From positions 43,303,269 through 43,367,268 of the forward strand of contig NC_054083.1 of the NCBI RefSeq assembly GCF_017562075.2: a stretch of DNA of 64,000 nucleotides, written 5' to 3'. A program made the position numbers and the translations under genes. Below the pieces are notes generated by a model. That model had not been told where the DNA came from, did not search any database, and was given only the letters and a program-made list of their open reading frames with translations. Shown here piece by piece: positions 1 to 12,100 of this stretch; the first letter of the stretch is position 1; each line of letters begins with the position of its first letter. The DNA comes from Anopheles merus. Taxonomy: Eukaryota; Arthropoda; Insecta; Diptera; Culicidae.

Positions 1-2958
1 GCGGTGCAATAGAGTTTGTGCGTGTGTGTGTTCCACAATGTGAAGCGCTTTGCGATTTGAATTTTTCATTCGCTTTCGCTGTCCCCCGCACGCACCCCAT
101 TTGCATCTCTCTATGCCTTTTGGCTCATGCACCACCCGGACCGACCGCGGTCACCTCCATCGCCGGGTGTGTGTGTGTGTGCGTGCCCTCGGTTTGGGAC
201 TGCTGCTGTCGCCGCCGGTCGCGATTACGACAGCAGACCAACCATCGGTATTCGGGCGCACGCGTGTGTATATACGTGTGTGTGTGTGTGCGTGTACGGT
301 CGACGTCGGGCCGGCAAACGGCACTGCCACATAGAACCATGCTCCGGTATGCGTGAGTAGAGTCGCATAAAGTTGTGCACAGTTGCGGAAGCAAAAAAAA
401 AAAGCGCGACGAGTGCACAGAAAATGTGGTTTCGCGAATTACAGTGCTGTAGGGGTAAACATGGGACACGGGAGGGATAGTGCAAATATTCCCCGAACTA
501 CAACTGCCGCTCTTTGTTGTAATTCTTAATTACAAACAGTATATTTATTGTGGCACACTCCCCCAATGATTGCATTGCAGCGCATTAACGTCAGCGAATC
601 CGGCCACAATCGGGTGTCGCACTTGACGTGCACTGCACTGTAAATCGCGAACGACGTGCGAGCAACAGCGAGCGATTCCCCCCTGCACACACACAGACAC
701 ACACACACACGCGCAGTAGATGACAGAAAAAATCCATCCACCCTTGCGCGAATTACGCTCTCGCTGTAAAAGTGTGTGCGGTGTGTGTGTGTGTGTGAGC
801 CTACCTCCGTCTCTAGAGTGGTGTGTTGTGTGTGCTCTGTGTGCTGGGTGGAAAAAAATCGAAGCCTTCCCAACTTGCCATCGCCAAAATCATCAGCGCG
901 TTGACCGTGTGGTGTCGTGTGGACTCCCGCAGCTCGTTGCGGACCAGCGGCTTCCGGCATTGCGGGCTGGCGTTTCTCGGTGTGTGCCACATCCCTGCGG
1001 AAGGTTCCTCTGCGTCCCGATTCGCACTAACTTTAGGTGTTGAGATTCACCCCCCCGCTCGCAAAATCCGTCGGTGCGCCCTTCATTACTAGCGACGACG
1101 GGGGAGGGCAGCAACAGTAGCGGCGGCAGCATTGGTGGTGTAGTGCGGTGGTGCACACCGGGTACACGGCAACCCTCGGTTTTCCAATCTTTTGTGCCCA
1201 CTGGAGGAGAAGTAAGTCCTCCTCCCCGCAGGCCGGGGTGATGTGCGGTGTGTAGTGTGAAGCGGTGGTGGCTACTGATCCCCCCTCCCCACCCACTCCC
1301 ACGGAAACACGGACTCGTTTTTTTTGGCAGCAGAAATTTTTTTTTGTTTCTTTTTGCTTTCCTTTATTTTCTACGAGCCATTTTAGTTTTCTGCTCTCGG
1401 GGTTTCCTTTTTACACCCCCCGGTTTTGTGTGTGTGTGTGTGTGCGCGCGTGCAAGGGAAGGGATGGACACTTGGGGAAGTGCGGTCCCGCGGTTCGCGA
1501 ATTTTGGCAAATGTGATCGATTTCGGTGTGCTTGCTGCTCCACGGCCTGCTAGAGATCTTTTTTTTTGCGAAAAGGAAACAAAGAGGAACCACGGATGGA
1601 GAGCGAAAAGAGCGAGAGAGTGAGAGAGTAAGAGCGATAGTGAGCGAGAGCCTGGATTTCGACGTTTGCCAAAATTCGCGAACCGACACACACACACACA
1701 CGCTCGTATCTCGCATGAAAAAATAATGGTAAATTGGGAAAGGGAAGTAAAGGTTGCAGAAAGGGGGGAGGGATCGTGAAGATTGATCTCCTCCCACCAC
1801 CTCACGCTTTCCTTAGAGAAGGCGTTTTTTTTTGTGTGTGGCAAATTTTGTGCAAAAGAAAAGGGTCAAACAAGTAGCATAGCAACAGTAATAACGAAAA
1901 AAATGCTCCAGAAAAGCATGGACAAGTAGAAAAACACACTTTCTATGATATTTACAATCCGCCCTGTTCTAGGAAGTAAGAGATAGTGTTCTGTGGTTAA
2001 AGTAGGAAAACAGGAATGGAATCGTTCAATTGCTATGTTTCCACATTACAAGTCAATCAATTTTCAAATCTCAACCATAGATCCCTTGTGGTATACGCAC
2101 GAACCCAAATGTGTTCCAAAACTCGTTTGCCGATGGCGGTCCCCAGTTGCGCCGGGATTGGTTAATTTTTGGACGATAAATTTATTATCATCTTCCCGTG
2201 GGTCTACGAGAGGGTTTCCTTTTTTCTATGGACGAGTTTCTATTGCATTCCAGTTACCCACGAACATAAATATAGTTGTGTTGCTGTACGCCTTTTACCA
2301 CCTTCACCACACTTGGGCTGGCTGGCTGGCAAGTGGTGGAGGTCCCGAGAAGCACATCTCTCGCGAGCGTCTCGTATGTACGATGGCGAGAGCCACAAGT
2401 CATCCTTTTTTATATTTCTTCTCCCTTTTTGCCATTACCAAGCAATGGCCGCCTCCCTTCCCGGTCGACCAACCGAAAAGCCACCTCTTCGGACATGGTG
2501 ACTCTTTACGGCCGGGTTCTAAATTGGTTGCTCTTGCCTCCTTCCCATCGAATCGTTCTTTTGCTTGCCTTCCATGCTTTCGCTTTCGTCACCCATTACA
2601 CCTTTCGCTGGATAATCGTTGCTTCCCTCTCAGTGAGACCTTTTTTTTGTGCCCGTTGATCATTGCGGGAGTGCTGGAATCTTTCGAGGGTTCATTTTTC
2701 CCATTCCCTTTACCATCGCTGTACGTAAATATTATTTTAAGACAAAAACTTTTGAACTTGAATAAGTAAGAAAAAGACGTGTGGTAAACGTGTGTGTAAC
2801 CCCGACCGCTCTTGTGCGGGGGCTTGTGCGGGTGTGTTTGGGTAAAGTGGCAGCTGATTTTTGTTATCAACTGTAACCGATTTACAGTTTATAAAATTCC
2901 TTCATTTTCGTTCTTTATTTCTTCTCACGCACTCGATCGTTTTTTTTTTTATTTCCAG
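1..2958 (+). other. 5' region of the zinc-finger gene, no certain coding exon
   Basis: GT/CA-rich and pyrimidine-rich sequence upstream of the first recognised coding exon. I see no exon that supplies a start codon in phase with the exon at 2959. The window may begin inside the 5' UTR or first intron. A 258-codon open frame at 1993-2769 begins with GTG and lies in T/C-rich DNA, which rarely makes plus-strand stops, so I do not call it a gene. Confidence 0.4.
1093..1211 (+). other. Candidate upstream exon ending in a strong donor
   Basis: A consensus donor (GAA followed by GTAAGT) lies at 1211/1212. The frame in phase with the exon at 2959 is open back to 1044, rich in Gly, Ser and Thr, but has no ATG. 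An acceptor-like TACTAG ends at 1092. It could be a 5' UTR exon or an internal coding exon whose start lies further upstream. Weak evidence. Confidence 0.3.
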
Positions 2959-3111
2959 CAAACCCAATTCGATGATGGTGTGATAGAGCTAACACGGTCG
3001 GAAATGCTCCAGCAGGATCATCTGGTTGACAATAAGCATTTTGTCGTGTCGCTATCCCTGGGCAATACGCTTATCAATCTCAACAAAATCAAGTGTCCAC
3101 AGTGCCGGAAG
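2959..3111 (+). CDS. First recognised coding exon (acidic N-terminal part and half of finger 1)
   Basis: A T-rich tract and TTCCAG precede it, and GTAAGC follows. It encodes 51 residues rich in Asp, Glu and Leu and ends with the CPQC pair. The matching histidines lie in the exon at 4033, so finger 1 is split by an intron. Entered and left in phase 0. Confidence 0.8.
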
Positions 3112-6100
3112 GTAAGCTTACTTTTGAACGATATTTCTAAGTCCTGAATTCACGATTCACGGCAAGCGCTATTTGCGTGTCTCTCGAAACACACACTATC
3201 AGTGATGACAATTGCACACAGCATGGTCACAATTTGTACATTGATGACATGAGTTTGGTTCATTCTGAAGCGATAGTGTCGAGGAGTAGATGCGCATTTT
3301 CTCCCTTTCAAGCATGCATAATTCAGAAATGTATCATTCCCGCGAGTCTATTCCTTTCAAATGCTGCTAAAATGTTTCAGTATAGCATCTTCCAACGGGG
3401 TTTGAAATCCTTGAAATGATCATTACGATCTTCAAGATCACATCAGTAGGAGTAGAACGAGCAGGCTTGGAATGGAATTGAATTGTTGATGGTTTAAAAC
3501 CGACACAAACCTAGAAAACAAGTTTCCTTGCTGTGACGGCATTCGCTTCTCACTGATCCTGCTCTATTCCTTGCTGTCTATTCGCTTGTTGAGTACCAGT
3601 AACCTTCTCCGATATGTAGAGAAAGAAAAACACATCATACACACAAACGCACAGGAAAAGGGATTTTAAAAATAACAAAACCTGTTCTTCCGACCATCCA
3701 CTCTGTTTGCTTTTACACGATCGTTCATCGGTGTTTCTTGTGCGTATTGCCATCTTCGTTTGGGGATTCGCTGTTACAAGAACCTTCGAATCTGTGGAGC
3801 GTTTTCGATCGTTGCACGATCCCAAGCAAAAGCCTAGCTTCGTTAATCCTTTATGTGTTCGATCCCATCTTCTTAAGGTTAAGGGTGGCGTATGTTATTT
3901 CCTGTTGCATTGTGTGTGTGTGCCCTCATCACACCCACAGTAAAACTATGCTTTAATTGTGTGTGACGCATTTTTCTTTCCACTTTCATTTATTGATAGT
4001 TAATTAATACTACAACCTTTTCCATTTTGCAGCGTTTCGATACGATGGAGGAAATGGAACAGCACCGGACGAAGCATTTGACGGAGAACAAGTTCAAGTG
4101 CGAAATATGCAGCAAAGAATTTCCCAGCCATAGTTCCATGTGGAAGCACACCAAGGCACACACGGGCGAACGTAAGTATGAAGTAGGAAGGTATTTGAAT
4201 GGTTCTTCTCGGAATGTGAAGAAAAAAAAATTCCGCTTACAAACTATAGTAAATTAATGATCTTTTTTTCTTCCGATCGCGCAGGTCCTTTCGTTTGTCA
4301 GATTTGTAACAAAGGCTTCACCCAACTGGCCAACCTGCAACGACATGATCTCGTCCACAATGGTAAGCGATATAGTAGGGGGATAGAAGATTCGGTTCAC
4401 TCTCAACTCTCAACGTGTTCAGTATATTAGTATATGATGACAACTTATCACAGCACTTTCATACAACTTTGTGATGATCTGGTTTGGTTCATTCTGAAGC
4501 ATTAATGTACTGAAGTTGCTGGTGGTTGTTGAATGTAGCATCAAATGTATTGTCCACACATTAATATCCATATTTTTTTTATCTTCACAGGACTAAAGCC
4601 GTTCAAGTGTCCCATCTGTGAAAAATGCTTTACCCAGCAAGCCAACATGCTGAAACATCAACTTCTGCATACCGGTAAGTTGAGATTTGCGATATGATAA
4701 GATGAATAAATCAGCTGTAGAACAACTATTGCGCGCGTACTTGCGATTGATAACTGATCCTTTTGCAATTAGCTGCAGAATGATTTGTGTTAACTCGTTT
4801 TTGGTTGTGGTTTTAGTGTACAGTCATTGCCGCTAAGTTTTGGAAAACTTTTAAGGGAAAAATTGAAGAAAACTGTTAAAATTTGGAGCCTTAGATACTA
4901 CAATTGATAGGTTAGACATAGAAAAATAATACATTAGAGACCAAAATTCACATTTTATTGGCAAATATTGATGCAAACTGTCAGAAATTAGTGCTTTGGG
5001 AATGAAAATTAATTGCAACGACTCTAATCGAGATGTATAGTACCAAAGCATTTTATAGCATATTAATGTGCCTCATGCCCGGCTGGTCTCATGGTACAAT
5101 CGTCAACTCGTACGCGCCTTATAGACGACATACATACCAGTCATGAGTTCAAGCCCCGTCTGAGAACATCGCGCATGTATGGATGACTATTTCAAACACA
5201 CTATCATATGATGACAACCCTTCACAGCTTCATCATAATTTAATCATTGATGACCTATGTGTAATGTTTGGTTCATTCTGAAACGGATAGTGTGTAAGAA
5301 AGAGATCATTGCGCTTGTTTTTTCCCTTAATGCACTATTAAAGATGTTAAACACGCGCGTGTTGTAGTTGGCTGCCCCTGCCCTGTAATTGTTGCTAAAA
5401 TGTTCTCTCTACCTATCAATTGCAGGTCTTAAGCCGTACAAATGTCCGGTGTGCGAGAAAGCTTTCTCGCAACATGCAAACATGGTCAAACATCAAATGC
5501 TTCATACAGGTTAGCCAATTGTTTTTCTACTTTTCTTTTTCCTTTGCTAACATTGTTATCCCTCTCTCCTGTATCGGGTCCATTCGATTAAGTAACAAAA
5601 TTGATCGTAGTTTCGATGTTCGTAAAAAGTCGAATTTAAATTTTCATTTCAAACAATAGCTTTTATAAATACAGTTGTACAGTTGATAATAATGATTTTA
5701 ATTGTCTCTTTTTTTCATCTCAAATGGGTACAATTCAACAACTATTTGCTGTCGTTGGCTTGATGGCTGAACATTCCGAACTGGCTGGCTGGCTGCAGGA
5801 TTAAAGCCGTACAAGTGTCCCGTTTGCGAAAAGGCATTCACGCAACACGCCAACATGATTAAACATCAAATGTTACATACTGGTAAGTGTTGTTAATTGG
5901 CATTATAATTTCGGATTTGGAAGTGGATCAATTTTATCCCTTTTTTGTATGCATCTGTAAGCACTATAGTGATGATATCTTTTCACAGCACGGTCACAAT
6001 TTAGCATTGATGACTATTGACGTTTGGTTCATACTGAAGACATAGTGCGCCATTACAAAAAAGAGGGATAAAATGTTTCTACTCTTTTATCGAAAGATCG

Positions 6101-9100
6101 TTCCCTTATGCAGAATGTTCCACTAACTGTCTGTTTTGTACTGATTTTTATTTTTAGGTCTCAAGCCATACAAATGTCCTGTTTGTGATAAAGCCTTTAC
6201 GCAGCAGGCCAACATGGTGAAACATCAAATGTTGCACACCGGTAAGTTTCCGCGCAAAAAAGAAAAGAAAACCTTTGAATTTGTGCCGTTAAACTCATAC
6301 CATCACTTGATAAGTTTGGTGTCTCCCAGCCCCCCCTCCCCCCTTTTCTTCCCCCATCATCATCCATATATCCTGCCTTGTCTATATTTTTGTTTTGTTT
6401 ATCTAGTTTTCTTCATTATTTGTGCTGCCCAACTCTTTCTCTCTTTCTCTCTCTCTCTCTCTGTCTCAAATGAAGATTCGCAAAGTGTTGTGCGTGCCCC
6501 CCTTCACTCCCAACTTCTTCTTTAGTACCATTGATTGTTTCGTTTTGCGTGTTTTTGCATTATTCTTTCCTTCCTTTTACATGAATTTCTCATCACTGAT
6601 CTCGTGGATATTTTCTCTTTTTTCTCTTTTCCGACCGCTTCGGCCGTATGTGCGCGCGCGCGTCTTCTCTTGCCCTCCGTCCGTCCTCTACGCCGACGCG
6701 GTTGATATACACGTGTGTGTTATCGCAATCAATGCGTGTGTGTGTGTATGAAAAATGCATTGCGATATACATACGCCCTACGTATATGCGTGCAACAAAA
6801 CAAAACAAAAAACACAAACCCTTCTACGGTTTATCATCCAACGCATATCATCGCTCGATCGCTCGCTCGCTCGCTCATGCTTTACGGGTTGCGCGCCACC
6901 CAAATCACCGCGTCGCGATCAACTGTCACCAAACAAATAGGCCTTAAACCGTACAAATGTTCCACCTGTGGCAAGGCGTTCGCCCAGCAGGCCAACATGG
7001 TCAAACACGAGATGCTTCATACCGGTAATTCCATAGAGTGTTTTTACATCGATACTATAATGAAGCAGGAAGACGATGATGATGACGATACGCGAGAGAT
7101 CGAAAGTGATTCATCGTCTTAACAACAACCAACCACACCCCCTTCTATTATACACTAGCATTATTATACTGAGCATACATTTAACAACATCACTGTTCAC
7201 AACACTACATATTATTGAGTTGCGGTTTCTAGGTTTTCTTTTCAACATTTACTTGCTATCACGCTACTACTGGTGGCTGGTGTGTGTGTGTGTATGGTGC
7301 GTTAACGTACTTAGTGAGCGCCACCTTTACTAAATACGACATATAGAGCTAGCTTAGAGAAAGAAGGATTGTACACTCTGTGCAAACTATTTATGCATAT
7401 TTTCTTTTTATACTATACGGTAGAATATTATTTTATCCATTTGTCAGATTATTTTCTCACTTTAAAGGGCGCAATGCTTTCCGGTTGGGCAAAGTCAGAA
7501 TTCAGTTATTAGAAATGTAAATTGTTCTAACAGAAGAGAGACCCTTTCATAATTTCCACCAAGGAGAGAGAGAGAAAGAGATAGTATCAAAAGACAGTGT
7601 AGCGGAGGAGAAAGAAATATTATAGAAAATATTTGATCTTTGTTTCCTCGGGCCAAGAATAATAAATAGTTGGTAAATGCGTCTAACAAAAACCACCCAC
7701 ACTCTGTTGCCTTTGCAAATGTTAAGTCAATATCGCATTTGTGTTTCCTCTTCCGTATCGTGTACTCAATATATTATACATTGTAGCCGCGCGTTGACTG
7801 CGAGGGCTGCGTTGAGAAAAGACTGCTATCAAAAATCGAACTCACAGCTCATCGGTAACTTTCCTTTTTGCAAACTGCTGGGGGCCATCGCTTTGCTGTC
7901 GCAGGCGGGGCCGGCCACCGTGGTGGACACATTTGTTCTGTTTTTATCTGCAAACTCAAGAAACCTTACCCGCTTTTATTTTACACCATCCCCATCACTA
8001 TCATCATCCATTAAGTTATCTATTTTAAAATTAGCATTAACACAAACACACCCAACTATAGCTATCACCGGTTTTCCTTTTGTTTTGCAGGTATTAAACC
8101 GTACAAGTGTCCCACCTGTGACAAAGCATTTGCCCAGCAAGCGAACATGATGAAGCATCAAATGTTGCACACGGGTAAGTGGTTTTAAGAACGTACAAGG
8201 AAAGGGATTTCTCTCTCCTTTCCTGGTTAATGCGTTCGTCTGCTTAGGCTTGGTTTTTTACTGTTGCCCCGTTCCTTATTCGATACATCATTTCCCTTTT
8301 CGCCCCCCAGGATTGAAGCCGTACAAGTGCGGCACGTGCGACAAAGCGTTTGCCCAGCAGGCCAATATGGTCAAGCATCAGATGCTGCATACCGGTAATG
8401 ATCTGGATATTAATTGGAATCTTATTATCAAATTCAACCACATCCACTCCTCCCTTCCTTCCAACCGATTCCTTCCCCTTTCTCCGTACGCATGATGATG
8501 CTGCACATGAATAGTCACAATTATTGACCCCCGATTACCTTAAATTCCCCTTTACAATCAAAATGTGTGTTTTATCAAACTCCTCCTGAGCTCCTTTCTC
8601 CCCAGATGTTGTAGGGTTACTACTGCAATTACCACGTCCATAGCTTATTATTTATTTCGAGCTCAAACGAAAGAGTTTCAAACAGCACAGTTATCCATGG
8701 CAGTGTCGTCAGTCGCGTTAGCTTTGCTGTGATTATTGTTTTTTTTTCTAACTGCTTCCAATCGGTTTTCTTTCTTTCCAATATCAGTATGTACACCAAA
8801 TGCAATAATTTCCATTCCTCTTCCTTACCCTTTGCTTGTTGTTACGTGAATGGTTTTCTTCATGCAATGCAAAAGAGTGCAAATCAATGATCAACACCTG
8901 CCCTCTCTCCTCCTTCTCTCGTCTCATTAGGTTTAAAACCGTACAAATGCAATACCTGTGGCAAGGCATTCGCCCAGCAGGCCAACATGGTCAAACACGA
9001 GATGCTTCATACCGGTAATACACACATTTTTTTCTTCATCTTATAATACCCCCACCACCACCCCTTTATTCTTCCTTTACATTTTCGTCCCTATGCGCTG

Positions 9101-12100
9101 GTGCCGTCGGGTTGCGCGCGCACACGTGCGTTATGCTTGCGCGCGCGCGCTGCCGTGTTGCTCTCTCTTTGCCAGCACTGCACAGCTCGCCAAGAAAACG
9201 CAACTTAGAGTAGCGGCAGCAGCAGCAGCTCCGTTTTTGTTTTGTTCCTGCCAAACCGTGTTTCAATTCCGTCTTGATATCCCTCTCTCCCCACTCCCGG
9301 TGTTGTTGTCGTTGTTGTGATGTTTCATTACCAATTTCTTTCTTCATTGTTCTTTCGTTCTATGATCGATCGTGCCACGTGCGCGGATCCTTTTTGCTTC
9401 CGAAACGTAAACGAAAACAATCACTTCAACTGCGCTCGCGCTTCTAATGGCTGTGTGTGCCGTCCAGGAATAAAGCCATACAAATGCTCGGTTTGTGATA
9501 AAGCCTTTGCCCAGCAGGCCAACATGGTCAAACATCAGATGCTCCACAGCGGTAATACACATTCTCTCTCTCGCTCGCTCTCTATTTGTTTTGTTTAGTT
9601 CGATTTCTAACAATTATTATATCCCTTCCGTCATCCCCCTTATTTTTGTTATCTTATCATACGTGCTATGTATCACCCTCAATGCTCCCTCCCTTGCCAT
9701 TTTGTGTCCCACGGTGTGCACCACCATAACCCAAATCCCACTTAGTGTGTCCTCTTCCCCGCCCTGTCCTTTGTTTGTTATTGTTAATGTGTAGCATTTT
9801 GCGTTGTTGTGGTGCTGCCGGTTGGTCCAATGCATGCATTGCATGGACCAAAGGCATGATGGGGCACAGTTAGAAAAAGAACTAATTCAACTAAGAATGC
9901 AACTGATATTGAGATCGTTTGTTTTAATTTGCTATTTTGTATTTCTCGGTCAATGTGGCGTGTATCTCGGATAAATGGCGCTATCTGTCTGCTCGCGGAC
10001 GTTCGGAACAGGAATCAAACCATACAAATGTCCTACCTGCGACAAAGCATTTGCCCAGCAGGCGAACATGGTGAAGCATCAGATGCTCCATACGGGTAAA
10101 ACCTATATTCCCTCCTTCTTTTTCATTATTCGCATCAGCGTAATATGTTGCATTTAGTTAGCTTAGCTTAGAGTAAAACTAACAAAATAAACCAAAAGCA
10201 CCCTTTCAGTATATTTGATTACAACAAGCCATTGATATAATTGTCAAAATTGTTGATGCTCGTTCGTTTAAATCCTTTTTTAAATGTAGAATAGCGCTTA
10301 CAAGGGGTTTCCAAGTCAGTTTCGAATGTAAATGTTGTTACTCCACATCAATCTGATATTTCATTTCCATCATCATAATTTTTAATTTTCTTCAGCATGA
10401 TTTTCAACACGCCTTAAGCTGGATTGAGCTTGACAGTTCTTTGGGATGTGTTGAAAATGATGTGAAAAAGCTAAAATTTCATTACAAGGTTTTCTAAGTC
10501 ACTGTCGAATGTAAACATTGTTATTCACCTCGTGCAAAATGTTATTCCACATTGATCTGACATTTCATTTCCATCATAATAATTTTTAAATCCGTCAGCA
10601 TGATTTTCAACACGACTGAAGCTGGATTGCGTTTGACAGTCCTTTGCTATATGTTCAAAATCTTGTTTTGAAACTGAAATTTTATATTGAATCAAATACA
10701 CCATTTGACAGCTGTTGAAAAACATCTTAGGGGCGGTGAATAATTGTGTGCACTTTCTGTGACATGCACATTGTGTCATGCACACAAGTAACTTGCAAAA
10801 CTCTGTAAAATTTCAATTCCTCCATATGATTTTCAACACATCACAACTGTCATATGTTGCATTTGCATCACAATAAAATTTCAATTCCTCCATATGATTT
10901 TCAACACATAACAAAGAACTGTCAAAATCAATCCAGCTTGCGAAGTGTTGAAAATCATGTGGAAGAATTGAACAATTATTGTGCTGCAAACACAACATTT
11001 GACAGCTGTTGAAAAAAATCTCGCAAGCAGTGAAAAATGTTGTTGACGTTGGAAATTGACACGGAAAACCTTGTACCAGCGCAGTTTGTTTAAATTTCAC
11101 ACATTTTGTTACAATACTTGGCCTAGCATATACTATGAATTCAAATCCAATTACAATGGTCTTTCCCCTTTTGTTTCCTGCCCCCCTCCCCGCAATTCAG
11201 GAGAGAAACCATTCAAATGCAAAAGCTGTGATAAGGCTTTCTCACAAAACGCCAATCTGAAAAAGCACGAAATGGTACATCTCGGCATACGGCCCCACAC
11301 CTGCCCGCTGTGCACGAAGTCCTACTCGCAGTATTCGAACCTGAAGAAGCATTTGCTGAGCCACCAGAAGCAGGCGATCAAGCAGGAGCAACAGAACGGT
11401 CAGGTGATGGCGTAAGTGTTGTGCCGCTTCGGCTTTGTCCGTTAACAAACAGGCAAGATTGAATCAATATGTCTCCGCTGTCTATCTCCCCAGTATCCTC
11501 TACAGCTGCCAGACGTGCAAGATGCAGTTTGAGGATATCATCGAGTTCGAGCGCCACACCAGACGGTGCGGCATCAGCACCGTGCAGCAGCACAGCGTGA
11601 AGCTGGAAAACATCAAGAGCGAGGTGGATATCGATGGCAGCTCCAACTCGGGCATGCAGCAACAGCAGCAGCAGCACATTATTACCACCTCCAATGCCAC
11701 GAATGGCAACGGGATCAGCGTCAGCCAATCGCAACCGCCGACCCCGATGCACATTCCGTCGGCCATCCTTACCTCCGTCATCTCGTCGTCGGTCGGCTCG
11801 AACGTGACCGCGCACAATCTGGTGTCGGCCCACTCGCACCACGGCGGCCATGTGACGACCAACGGGGGCCTCCTGACCGGCGGCATTCCCACCGGCCATC
11901 CGCACGCCCAGCAGCAGCACACCCCACCCGGTGTGGGCGGGCTTCCCCAGCAGCATCCTTCCGCTCACGCCCAACAGCAGCAGCAGCAGCAGCAGCAACA
12001 AGCCCATCAGCAGCAGCAGCAAGCTCATCAACAGCAGCAACAGCAGCAGCAGCAGCAACTGTCACCGCTCAGCAGCCACCAGCAGCATCTGGTGCTGCAG

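Noticed and set aside
1993..2769. 258-codon plus-strand open frame
   Set aside because: No ATG start, no domain, and pyrimidine-rich DNA that seldom makes stops on this strand.
5077..5170. Functional tRNA gene
   Set aside because: It has a B box but a poor A box and no clear cloverleaf; better explained as a SINE fragment.
7070..7090. A further box C/D snoRNA (GATGATGATGACG)
   Set aside because: A GAT repeat without box D or a terminal stem; better read as an acidic coding-like extension.
11378..12058. 226-codon poly-Leu open frame on the minus strand
   Set aside because: It is the antisense of the CAG/CAA repeats encoding polyglutamine in the zinc-finger gene.
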